DNA of 64,000 bases. Source: Nioella nitratireducens. GTDB lineage: Bacteria > Pseudomonadota > Alphaproteobacteria > Rhodobacterales > Rhodobacteraceae. The notes below the pieces were generated by a model, which saw only the letters and a list, made by a program, of their open reading frames with translations, had not been told where the DNA came from and did no database searches. Where the stretch lies: NCBI RefSeq assembly GCF_001879715.1, contig NZ_MNBW01000012.1, forward strand, positions 1-64,000. Reading direction: 5' to 3'. A program made the position numbers and the translations under genes. Positions 1-7,628 of this stretch are shown piece after piece; position 1 is the first letter of the stretch, and each line of letters begins with the position of its first letter.

Positions 1-60
1 AAGGTTGAAGTAATGTAATAATGAAACCAGATAGTTAGCAGTGAGCGATTTGCGAATTTG

Positions 61-180
61 CCCTGTCTCTCCGCCACATTCCATTGGCATTTAGGCAAAA
101 TTTACAGTCTAACAAACTGTTATCTATCAGTTTTTTTCAACTTCGGCAACGTGCCGTCTTGTTCGACTGATAACCAAAAT
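61..180 (+). repeat. Left copy of a perfect 120-bp inverted repeat
   Basis: Bases 61-180 are the exact reverse complement of 1369-1488 (position p pairs with 1549-p, no mismatch over 120 bases). The outer 16 bases (61-76, CCCTGTCTCTCCGCCA) equal the 3' end of the tRNA-Ser, here pointing right. The inner end touches the first base of the integrase stop codon (180-182). The match stops at base 60, where the flank no longer resembles the tRNA. Confidence 0.95.
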
Positions 181-1370
181 CACCTGAGATTCTGATGTCG
201 AGTTTCGATGGACTGCATCCATTTCATTTTTACATCAAGCGGATACCCATTCCCGTAAGATTGACCAACTCCTTGCGTTGTCCAACCGCCAATCTGGTCA
301 ACAATATCTGATGGGCATTCGACCGACCGCAGGCGATCACGCATAGAATGGCGAAAACTATGCATAGAGCACCCTTTGGGGACGTAATCACGAATCCACT
401 TGTTCAACGCAGCACTTGCTGAACCGGCACCTGTTTGCGGACCTTTGTTGTAACGCGGGAAAGCATATTGAGATTTAACCGCATTGGAAGTGATCCGCTT
501 CGCCGCCCAGAAAGATGCCCCGACTAAAGGAACAACTCTGTTACTGCTTTCAGTCTTGAGGGTTCGCCAAGGATGGGGTTGCATGACAACATATGGCAAG
601 GAGGTTCCAAGATCGCAGAAATCAGATTTCAACAGACCTGCTGCTTCTGCCAAACGCATGCCCGTATCGGAAACCAATGCTATCAACCAACGAAGATCAT
701 CATCTTGCCGTTCGCAGACTTCTTGAATCTTTCGGATGTCTTCAACTGGTATCGGTTTTCTTTCAATCACCCCAGCAGCTCTATCGTAGTAAACGCCCAA
801 AAACGGATTTTTTAGTTCAAGGGCATTTTCGGACACGGCGAAGTTTATGATCGCGTTCAAGTGCGAGAAATTCCTCGTGATGCTTGATCCTCGCAAACCG
901 CGTGCAACGAGAAAATTCCGAAACTGCAACGCATCCGCGCGCGTGTAGTGATCGAGCGGTTTTTCACCACACGCTGCAATCAGATACGAAGTTGCACGGT
1001 CTGCTGCTGCTTTGAAGGATTTCGGACGACCCTTTCCCTTTAAGGACAAGTAAAGGCTCTGGGCGGCTGAAACGGTGAGAGTCGGTTCGACAAACAATCC
1101 TACAGGCTTTGCCAAACCATCAACAGCAGACTGAACACGCAGTTCGTGTCCAATAACAGTCATGCGTTCAAGTCGAATCGTTGCCCAGTAGGTGTCAAGT
1201 TGCGCTGATATGGCGGCAACCAATCGCCTTGCTTCCGATGAAGAAGAGGTTCCAAGCGCACGAACAATCCGTGTTGTCTTGTAGTGGTCAGCAAGATCAT
1301 TCGGAACACGGCGTGAAAAGTAGAATCGACCATCACGGATAAAGGTATGGCGGATAGATTTGGTCTGCAT
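180..1370 (-). CDS. Tyrosine recombinase (phage/island-type integrase)
   Basis: A 396-residue site-specific recombinase expected to integrate, excise or invert DNA at a tRNA-associated att site. The N-terminal part (about 1-60) looks like the DUF6538-type domain found in front of many alphaproteobacterial integrases, followed by a SAM-like core-binding region (about 100-185). The catalytic domain shows Arg239 (DTGMRLAEA), a beta-hairpin Lys near 272, His337-x-x-Arg340 (HSFR), Trp363 (GGWT) and the nucleophile Tyr372 (QSYGNGY), so the protein looks intact. The gene reads away from the 3' end of the adjacent tRNA-Ser, as is usual for tRNA-integrated elements. Its composition is visibly poorer in GC than the downstream chromosomal genes, which fits horizontal acquisition. 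Start and stop codons coincide with the inner ends of a perfect inverted repeat. Confidence 0.95.
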   Translation of the reverse strand: MQTKSIRHTFIRDGRFYFSRRVPNDLADHYKTTRIVRALGTSSSSEARRLVAAISAQLDTYWATIRLERMTVIGHELRVQSAVDGLAKPVGLFVEPTLTVSAAQSLYLSLKGKGRPKSFKAAADRATSYLIAACGEKPLDHYTRADALQFRNFLVARGLRGSSITRNFSHLNAIINFAVSENALELKNPFLGVYYDRAAGVIERKPIPVEDIRKIQEVCERQDDDLRWLIALVSDTGMRLAEAAGLLKSDFCDLGTSLPYVVMQPHPWRTLKTESSNRVVPLVGASFWAAKRITSNAVKSQYAFPRYNKGPQTGAGSASAALNKWIRDYVPKGCSMHSFRHSMRDRLRSVECPSDIVDQIGGWTTQGVGQSYGNGYPLDVKMKWMQSIETRHQNLR

Positions 1371-1488
1371 TTTGGTTATCAGTCGAACAAGACGGCACGT
1401 TGCCGAAGTTGAAAAAAACTGATAGATAACAGTTTGTTAGACTGTAAATTTTGCCTAAATGCCAATGGAATGTGGCGGAGAGACAGGG
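1369..1488 (-). repeat. Right copy of the perfect 120-bp inverted repeat, overlapping the tRNA 3' end
   Basis: Exact reverse complement of 61-180. It runs from the integrase start codon (1368-1370) through the presumed integrase promoter and int-proximal att arm into the last 16 bases of the tRNA-Ser (1473-1488). Because both copies contain the same upstream sequence, inversion of the segment between them would place the gene behind an identical leader. Confidence 0.95.
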
Positions 1489-1562
1489 ATTCGAACCCTG
1501 GAGACGGTCTCCCGCCTACACACTTTCCAGGCGTGCGCCTTCGACCACTCGGCCACCTCTCC
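1473..1562 (-). tRNA. tRNA-Ser (anticodon GGA)
   Basis: A 90-nt type II tRNA with encoded CCA. The acceptor GGAGAGG pairs with the 3' TCTCTCC (last pair G-T). The anticodon loop CCTGGAAAG gives anticodon GGA, there is a long variable arm, and the T-arm is CAGGGTTCGAATCCCTG. The discriminator base is G, as usual for serine tRNAs. Its 3' 16 bases form the core shared with the inverted repeats of the neighbouring integrase unit, so this is the attachment gene. Confidence 0.96.
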
Positions 1563-1655
1563 GTGCCGACGCGAGATAGCGCATGGTCGCGGGTGGGTGC
1601 AAGGGGCCTTTGACTGGCTGGACGAAAAAAGTTTCGCTCGCCTGCAATCGCGTCG

Positions 1656-2606
1656 TCAGACCGGTGTCATATGCCCCAGATGCGAGGCGCAGCCGGTCAG
1701 GGCGGCGTAGTCATCCTGTACGACGGCAATGCCGAACTGGTCCATGAAGCCCGAGAACCGGCCCTTGGCGCGGAAGGACTGGGCGAAGCCGAGCGGTTCC
1801 AGCCATGGTGTGATCGCACGGGCCATGCCGCCGATCAGGAAAAGCCCGCCAAAGGGCAGGTGGATCAGGGCCAGGTCCCCCATCACCGTGCCGAGAATGT
1901 CGGTGAAAAGCCGCGCACTCCCGGTGGCCTTTTCGTCGCCCTGCGACAGCCGCGAAATGATCTCGACCCCGTCAAGGTCTTCGCCGTGCAAATGCCGGTG
2001 CACCCGCACGAAACCACGTCCAGAGAGGGCCTCTTCCACGGCGGCGAAGCCATGATGGCTGGCTTCCAGCTTGTCGGCCAGCGCGGCCATGGCGGGGGTG
2101 TTTCGCGGCAGGGAAATATGGCCGCATTCCGACGGCGGGACAAAGCGTCCTCCCGCCGATTCATGGACCGGGGCGGCGTTGAACCCCGTTCCAAGCCCCA
2201 CCACCAGCTTGGCGGCATGGGCCGGTGCCTTGGGCTGCGGCAGCAGGCGCAACAGGTCGTCTTCGGCAAGGTGGTTCAGGGCATGGCCCTGCGCCTGAAG
2301 GTCGTTCAGCACGGCCAGTTTCCGCGCCCCCGTAACCGCCCCAAGGCCCTCGCGGTCAACGCGCCAGTCGAGGTTGGTCATCTGGCCGACCCCGTCGCGC
2401 ACCGGACCGGCGATGGCGACACAGGCGCCCGCCAGATCGCCGGGCGTCAGCTCGTCGAGGTAGCGCTCCAGCAAGGTCTCCAGACCGCTGGCGCCCTTGT
2501 TCGAAAAGCGGCGCACGCTGTCATGCTGGACGTCGCTGCCACGGGCCAGCGCCACGCGCGTATTGGTGCCGCCGATATCAGCCACGAGCGAGAGGTCTCG
2601 ATGCAT
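1656..2606 (-). CDS. glk: Glucokinase
   Basis: A 316-residue cytosolic sugar kinase that phosphorylates glucose with ATP. The N-terminal phosphate-binding motif ADIGGTNTRVALA (about 9-21), the LNDLQAQ segment carrying the likely catalytic Asp, and the GLGTGFNAA glycine loop are typical of bacterial Glk (ROK-unrelated family, usually 310-340 residues). It starts 15 bp after the beta-glucosidase stop and is last in the leftward regulator/beta-glucosidase/glucokinase operon. It would feed glucose released by the beta- and alpha-glucosidases of the locus into glycolysis or the Entner-Doudoroff pathway. Confidence 0.93.
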   Translation of the reverse strand: MHRDLSLVADIGGTNTRVALARGSDVQHDSVRRFSNKGASGLETLLERYLDELTPGDLAGACVAIAGPVRDGVGQMTNLDWRVDREGLGAVTGARKLAVLNDLQAQGHALNHLAEDDLLRLLPQPKAPAHAAKLVVGLGTGFNAAPVHESAGGRFVPPSECGHISLPRNTPAMAALADKLEASHHGFAAVEEALSGRGFVRVHRHLHGEDLDGVEIISRLSQGDEKATGSARLFTDILGTVMGDLALIHLPFGGLFLIGGMARAITPWLEPLGFAQSFRAKGRFSGFMDQFGIAVVQDDYAALTGCASHLGHMTPV

Positions 2607-2621
2607 GGGCCTGTCCCCTTG

Positions 2622-3938
2622 TTAGCGCAAACGTTCCGCGATGGCGTGATAGGACGCTTTGGGCGTCCGCTGCAAGGTTTCGAAGTCCACATGGATCAGC
2701 CCGAACCGCTTTTCATAGCCGAGGGCCCATTCGTAATTGTCCATCAGCGACCAGATGAAATAGCCGCGCAGGTCCGCCCCGTCTGCAATCGCACGGCGGC
2801 AGGCGTCGAGATGGGCGTCGATATAGGCCAGCCGCTCGGGGTCGTTCACGGCGCCACCTGTCAGCACGTCGGGGTTCGCCATGCCGTTTTCGGTCACGTA
2901 GATCGGCAGGTCCGGCGCGAGCGTCGAGACCCGCGTGATGAACTGGTAAAGCCCCTCGGGGAAGATTTCCCATCCCATCTGGGTCTTGGGCAGGGGGCCG
3001 TCGATCTCTTGTAACGCAGGCCACGGGCCGGGTGCGGGGGCGATGTTCTTGCGGGTGTAGTAGTTGACGCCGATCCAGTCGAGCGGCTGGCAGATGGTGG
3101 CGAAATCGTCCTGCCAATTGTCGGGCATATGGGGGCCGAGGCCCTCCAGCGCCTCTTCGGGGTAAGCGCCTGTCAGCACGCCCTCCAGGAAGAAGCGGTT
3201 GTAGTAGGCGTCATAGGTGGCGGCGGCGCCGGCGGCCTCTTGGCTGCCATCGGCGGGGTTGGCCCATTCCATGTTGAAAACGCCGCCGAGATTGCCCATG
3301 CCGAGGCCGCGCATGACCTCGATCGACCGGCCATGGGACAGCAACACGTGGTGCATCGCGCGGGCGGTGGCGCGAATATCGCGCAGGCCGGGGGCGTGGT
3401 GGCCGAGGAAATGGCTGAGCCAGCCGACGCACCACGGCTCGTTGATCGGTGCGGCGGACCAGACGCGGTCGCCGATCCGCTCCATGATGACAGCGGTGAA
3501 ATCTGCAAACCAGTCGGCGATGTCACGGTTGCGCCAGCCACCCCGGTCGGCCAGCGGCTGCGGCAGTTCCCAGTGATAGAGCGTCGCGGCGGGCTTCAGC
3601 CCCCGCTCCAGCAACCCGTCGACCAGCCGGTCATAGAAATCGAGCCCCTCTGCATTGGGTGTGCCGGTCCCCTCGGGCAGCACCCGTGCCCAAGAGGTCG
3701 AGAACCGATAGACATCGGCCCCCAGCCCTTGCAGCAGGTCAAGGTCTTCTTGCCACCGGTGATAGTGATCGCAGGCCCGTGCGCCGTCTTCGGCGCGGAC
3801 CACATTGCCGGGGGTGGCGGCGAAACTGTCCCAATGGGTGGGGCCCGCCTTGCCAAAGGCATGGCCTTCGATCTGGTAGGCCGAGGTGGCGGCCCCGAAG
3901 AGGAACCCCTCGGGAAAATCTTTGCGTGTCCAGGTCAT
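2622..3938 (-). CDS. Beta-glucosidase, glycoside hydrolase family 1
   Basis: A 438-residue GH1 hydrolase of beta-glucosides such as cellobiose. The first residues FPEGFLFGAATSAYQIEG are the GH1 N-terminal signature. Glu167 in PINEPWC is the acid/base and Glu350 in YVTENGM the nucleophile. There is no signal peptide, so the enzyme is cytoplasmic and acts on imported sugars. The ATG at 3938 is preferred over an upstream in-frame start at 3992 because homology begins there and the longer form would overlap the regulator gene. It lies 4 bp after the regulator's stop codon, and no strong ribosome-binding site is visible, which suggests translational coupling. Confidence 0.93.
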   Translation of the reverse strand: MTWTRKDFPEGFLFGAATSAYQIEGHAFGKAGPTHWDSFAATPGNVVRAEDGARACDHYHRWQEDLDLLQGLGADVYRFSTSWARVLPEGTGTPNAEGLDFYDRLVDGLLERGLKPAATLYHWELPQPLADRGGWRNRDIADWFADFTAVIMERIGDRVWSAAPINEPWCVGWLSHFLGHHAPGLRDIRATARAMHHVLLSHGRSIEVMRGLGMGNLGGVFNMEWANPADGSQEAAGAAATYDAYYNRFFLEGVLTGAYPEEALEGLGPHMPDNWQDDFATICQPLDWIGVNYYTRKNIAPAPGPWPALQEIDGPLPKTQMGWEIFPEGLYQFITRVSTLAPDLPIYVTENGMANPDVLTGGAVNDPERLAYIDAHLDACRRAIADGADLRGYFIWSLMDNYEWALGYEKRFGLIHVDFETLQRTPKASYHAIAERLR

Positions 3939-3942
3939 GGCG

Positions 3943-4986
3943 TCAGCTTTCGTGGTTGGCCGGGGCAGGGGTCGGCCCGGTCGATCGGCCAAGCATCAAC
4001 TCGGCCTCCAGCAGGTGGTGGCGGGGGGTGCGGTGCGGATCGTCGATCAGGTCCAGCAGGGTCTCTGCGGCAAGCCGCCCGGCCTCGCGCACCGATGAGC
4101 GTGTGGCGGTGAATATCGGCACATCCCGGCCATTGCCGAGGTAGCTTAACTCGTCGTCATGGGTGATGACGCTGACATCGCGGCCCATGCGCAGGCCCGC
4201 ATCCTCGATGGCGCGGCGCACACCGATGGCCGAGATCAGGGACGACACCAGAAAGGCCGTGGGCGCTTGGGCGACGCTCAGCATCGCCTCTGCCGCGGCG
4301 TATCCGTTCTGTTCGGTCATCTCGTCGGCGGCCATTATGGCGGGGTCGGGCGTCATGCCGCGATCGGACAGCGCCTTTTCAAAGCCCTGACGGCGGCGAA
4401 TGGCGAAATCCATGTCTTCCAGGCCGTTGATGAAGGCAATGCGCCGGTGGCCGAGGTCGAGCAACAGTTGCGTCGCGCGGGCAAAGGCCCGGCGGTTGTT
4501 CACATCGACCCATGAGTATTCGGAAGATTCCGCAGAGGCGCGGCCATGCACGACAAAAGGCATGTCGAGATCCTGAAGCAGGCGGATGCGGCGTTCATCC
4601 GAGCGCGGGCCATGGATCACGATGCCATCCACCGCCTTCTTCTGGGCCAGAGCGCGATAGGCATCGTCTTCGGAATCGTCAGGGACGATGGACAGCGTCA
4701 TGTCATAGCCCGCGCGGGAATAGATGTCGCCCGCCCCGGCGATGAAATCGGAAAACACCGGGTTCATCATCTCGTGCTTGGTCGAGATCGGGATGACATG
4801 GCCGATCATGTGCGATTTGCCGGTGGCCAGGCCACGGGCGCGCGTATTGGGGCGATAGTTGTGTCGCAGGGCGGCGGCCTGAACCCGGTTGCGGGTGGCT
4901 TCGCTGACCTCGGGGTAGCCGTTCAGGGCCCGGCTGACCGTGGTCTGCGAGAGTCCGAGAGATTCGGCAAGCTGTTTGAGGTTCAT
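3943..4986 (-). CDS. aglR: LacI-family transcriptional regulator of the glucoside locus (AglR-like)
   Basis: A 347-residue repressor. An N-terminal helix-turn-helix (MNLKQLAESLGLSQTTVSRA) and hinge are followed by a periplasmic-binding-protein-like effector domain (about 60-340). The ATG at 4986 puts the DNA-binding domain at the N-terminus as in all LacI proteins; the open frame extends 13 codons further upstream. It is first in the operon with beta-glucosidase and glucokinase and is divergent from the alpha-glucoside transport operon. CAAAGCGCTTTG-type palindromes in the shared promoter region are its likely operators, including one 27 bp before its own start, so autoregulation is probable. 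The symbol follows the gene order of the rhizobial agl locus. Confidence 0.88.
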   Translation of the reverse strand: MNLKQLAESLGLSQTTVSRALNGYPEVSEATRNRVQAAALRHNYRPNTRARGLATGKSHMIGHVIPISTKHEMMNPVFSDFIAGAGDIYSRAGYDMTLSIVPDDSEDDAYRALAQKKAVDGIVIHGPRSDERRIRLLQDLDMPFVVHGRASAESSEYSWVDVNNRRAFARATQLLLDLGHRRIAFINGLEDMDFAIRRRQGFEKALSDRGMTPDPAIMAADEMTEQNGYAAAEAMLSVAQAPTAFLVSSLISAIGVRRAIEDAGLRMGRDVSVITHDDELSYLGNGRDVPIFTATRSSVREAGRLAAETLLDLIDDPHRTPRHHLLEAELMLGRSTGPTPAPANHES

Positions 4987-5010
4987 TGCCAAGATAGGGT
5001 CCGCCCGCTC

Positions 5011-5026
5011 CCAAAGCGCTTTCAAA
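5011..5026. promoter_or_regulatory. LacI-type operator upstream of the regulator gene
   Basis: The sequence CCAAAGCGCTTTCAAA contains the perfect 10-bp palindrome AAAGCGCTTT at 5013-5022 with the central CG typical of LacI-family operators. It lies about 27 bp upstream of the leftward regulator start. A second copy is at 5165-5182. Confidence 0.7.
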
Positions 5027-5164
5027 TACCAGCTAGTATCTGGGATTCCGAGGGGCTGTCAAAGGCTCTTTCCAAACTTCTCATGTTAACAGTGCTCAAT
5101 AAATGCGAGAGATCCTGTCTTGCTGATTGACAGACGGGGGGGAATCAAGGATTGCTTGGAGGGT

Positions 5165-5182
5165 ATCAAAGCGCTTTGGAAA
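5165..5182. promoter_or_regulatory. LacI-type operator upstream of the alpha-glucoside operon
   Basis: ATCAAAGCGCTTTGGAAA contains the perfect palindrome CAAAGCGCTTTG (5167-5178), about 55 bp before the binding-protein start. A consensus-like -35 hexamer TTGACA sits at 5127-5132, but the -10 is poor, so the operator would overlap or lie just downstream of the promoter. A weaker related site (TCAAAGGCTCTTTCCAA) is near 5059-5075. Confidence 0.7.
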
Positions 5183-5236
5183 CGCGGCAACCGCAATCCA
5201 GACTATCGGCCTATGGCCGACCCAAGGGAGGACGTA

Positions 5237-6577
5237 ATGAATAAATCACTTCTCGCCAGCGCAGGCGTGCTGGCCCTGACGGCAGGGCTCGCCTACGGAC
5301 AGGATCTCATGTTTACCCCCGGCGAGGGCGACTTTAGCTGGGACAGCTATGACGCCTTTGCCGAGGCCACCGACCTGAGCGGCCAGACCCTGACCATCAC
5401 CGGCCCGTGGATCGGTGCCGACGGCGATCTGGTCGAAAGCGTGCTGGCCTATTTCGAGGCCGCGACCGGCGCCACCGTGAACTACTCGGGCTCCGACAGC
5501 TTTGAGCAGGACATCGTGATTTCGATCCAGGCCAACAGCCCGCCGAACATCGCCGTCTTCCCGCAGCCGGGCCTTGCCGCCGACATGGCCGCCCGTGGCG
5601 CGCTGACGCCGCTGCCTGACGGCACCGCCGACTGGGTGCGTGAAAACTACGCCGCGGGCCAGTCCTGGGTCGATCTGGGCACCTATGCCGGCCCCGATGG
5701 CGCTGACGCGCTCTATGGCTTTTTCTACAAGGTCGACCTGAAATCCCTGGTCTGGTACTCGCCCGAGGCGTTCGATGAAGCGGGCTACGACATTCCGCAG
5801 TCGATGGAGGAGCTTCAGGCCCTGACCGACCAGATCGTCGCCGATGGCGGCACGCCGTGGTGCATCGGTCTGGGATCGGGCGCGGCGACTGGCTGGCCGG
5901 CCACCGACTGGGTGGAAGACCTGCTGCTGCGCACGCAGCCGCCCGAAGTCTATGACCAGTGGGTGACCAACGAGATTCCGTTCAACGACCCGCGCATCGT
6001 GGCGGCGATCGAGGAATTCGGTCACTTCGCCCGCAATGACGACTATGTGGCCGGTGGCGCAAGCTCGGTCGCCACGACCGACTTCCGCGACAGCCCGGCG
6101 GGCCTGTTCTCCTATCCGCCGGAATGCTACATGCACCGTCAGGCGTCGTTCATTCCGACCTTCTTCCCCGAAGGCGCGGATAGCGATTTCTTCTACTTCC
6201 CGTCCTATGCCGGTCTTGACCTGGGCAACCCGGTTCTGGGCGCAGGCACGCTGTGGGCCATCACCGAAGAGTCCCCCGCGGCCGAGGCTTTCGTCTCGTT
6301 CCTGGAAACCCCGATCGCGCATGAGCTGTGGATGGCACAGTCGGGCTTCCTGACGCCCTATGCCGCAGCCAACCCGGCGGTCTTCCCGACCGATGCACAG
6401 CGGTCGATGAATGACATCCTTCTGGGCGCCACCACCTTCCGCTTCGACGGCTCTGACCTGATGCCGGGCGAAATCGGGGCCGGCGCGTTCTGGACCGGCA
6501 TGGTCGATTATGTCTCGGGTGCAAGCGCCGAAGATGTGGCCACCGCGATCCAGGAGCGTTGGGACTCGATCCAGTAA
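5237..6577 (+). CDS. aglE: Alpha-glucoside ABC transporter, substrate-binding protein
   Basis: A 446-residue periplasmic binding protein, cluster-B (MalE/UgpB-like) family. A typical signal peptide (MNKSLLASAGVLALTAGLAYG) is cleaved near residue 21. The ATG at 5237 is chosen because AAGGGAGG lies 6 bp upstream and it gives the signal peptide, whereas an open frame from 5120 does not. The full gene order (binding protein, two permeases, GH13 glucosidase, ATPase) and the sequence style match the AglEFGAK systems for sucrose, trehalose, maltose and other alpha-glucosides. The exact substrate cannot be told from sequence. Confidence 0.9.
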   Translation: MNKSLLASAGVLALTAGLAYGQDLMFTPGEGDFSWDSYDAFAEATDLSGQTLTITGPWIGADGDLVESVLAYFEAATGATVNYSGSDSFEQDIVISIQANSPPNIAVFPQPGLAADMAARGALTPLPDGTADWVRENYAAGQSWVDLGTYAGPDGADALYGFFYKVDLKSLVWYSPEAFDEAGYDIPQSMEELQALTDQIVADGGTPWCIGLGSGAATGWPATDWVEDLLLRTQPPEVYDQWVTNEIPFNDPRIVAAIEEFGHFARNDDYVAGGASSVATTDFRDSPAGLFSYPPECYMHRQASFIPTFFPEGADSDFFYFPSYAGLDLGNPVLGAGTLWAITEESPAAEAFVSFLETPIAHELWMAQSGFLTPYAAANPAVFPTDAQRSMNDILLGATTFRFDGSDLMPGEIGAGAFWTGMVDYVSGASAEDVATAIQERWDSIQ

Positions 6578-6590
6578 CGCAATGATCCAA

Positions 6591-6627
6591 GGCCCGGACC
6601 GCGCGCCGCGTGGTCCGGGCCCTTTTT
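6591..6627 (+). terminator. Strong hairpin with T-run between binding-protein and permease genes
   Basis: GGCCCGGACC (6591-6600) pairs perfectly with GGTCCGGGCC (6612-6621) around an 11-nt loop, followed by TTTTT (6623-6627). In this position it probably acts as a partial terminator or 3' stabiliser that lets the binding protein be made in excess over the membrane components. Confidence 0.75.
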
Positions 6628-6650
6628 GACCTGACAGGGGAGGGACGGTC

Positions 6651-7628
6651 ATGTCACCGTTGTTTCAGGGGATCATTACGATCCTTGTGGGGGTGTTCGG
6701 CTGCGTGGGCTATTTCTACGCCGCCAACCTGTTGCTCGACAAAGTGATCTTTCCCGCGCGGGGTCCGAATATCGGCCGAAACATCAACCGCGCCACCGCT
6801 GTCCGGCCTTGGCTGTTCCTGCTGCCTGCGATCCTCGCGCTCTCCGTTTACCTCGTCTATCCGGTGGTGGGCAGCTTCTGGCGCTCGCTGTTCAACCGGT
6901 CTGGCGAAGAGTTCATCGGGATGGACAACTACGGCGCCCTCTTTGCCGACGACGTGTTCCGGCAAGCACTGTTCAACAACGCTCTGTGGGCCTTGGTCGT
7001 GCCGGCGGCGGCGACATTCTTTGGCCTCCTGGTGGCGCAGCTGACCGACCGGCTCAAATGGGGCAATATCGCGAAATCCCTGATCTTCATGCCGATGGCG
7101 ATTTCCTTCGTGGGGGCCTCGCTGATCTGGAAATTCGTCTATGCGGGCGACCCGGATATCGGCATCATCAACGCAGTGCGCGACGGACTGGGCCTTGACC
7201 CGATGGACCCGATACAGGTGCCGTTCTGGAACAATTTCTTCCTCATGGCGATCCTCATCTGGATTCAGACCGGGTTTGCCATGGTGATCCTGTCTGCTGC
7301 CCTGCGCGGTATCCCCGAGGAAACGGTCGAGGCCGCGATCATCGACGGCGCCAATCCCTTCCAGCTGTTCTTCAAGATCAAGGTGCCGCAGATCATGGGC
7401 ACCATCGTGGTGGTCTGGACGACGATCACCATCCTTGTGCTCAAGGTCTTTGACATCGTCTACACGATGACCGGGGGCAATTTCGGCACCCAGATCCTGC
7501 CCAGCTACATGATGACCCTGATGTTCCGCGATGACGGGCGGGCGACCGCCGTGGCCGTGGTGATCATGGTCGTGGTGCTGCCGGTGATGATCTGGAACAT
7601 CCGACAGGCCCAGAAGGAGATGCGCTGA
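6651..7628 (+). CDS. aglF: Alpha-glucoside ABC transporter permease AglF
   Basis: A 325-residue MalF-like inner-membrane permease. An extra N-terminal hydrophobic segment (about 5-28) precedes the canonical six-helix core. The EAA loop that docks the ATPase reads EETVEAAIIDGANPFQLF. AGGGGAGGG at 6636-6644 is the ribosome-binding site. Its stop codon overlaps the start of the next permease gene by one base (TGATG), so the two permeases are translationally coupled. Confidence 0.9.
   Translation: MSPLFQGIITILVGVFGCVGYFYAANLLLDKVIFPARGPNIGRNINRATAVRPWLFLLPAILALSVYLVYPVVGSFWRSLFNRSGEEFIGMDNYGALFADDVFRQALFNNALWALVVPAAATFFGLLVAQLTDRLKWGNIAKSLIFMPMAISFVGASLIWKFVYAGDPDIGIINAVRDGLGLDPMDPIQVPFWNNFFLMAILIWIQTGFAMVILSAALRGIPEETVEAAIIDGANPFQLFFKIKVPQIMGTIVVVWTTITILVLKVFDIVYTMTGGNFGTQILPSYMMTLMFRDDGRATAVAVVIMVVVLPVMIWNIRQAQKEMR

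Noticed and set aside
61-1488. Inverted repeat as a simple amplification or assembly chimera
   Set aside because: Not fully excluded, but a chimera would be expected to continue past base 1488 into the rest of the tRNA. Instead the match ends within the tRNA T-stem, where integrases usually cross over, so biology is the better explanation.
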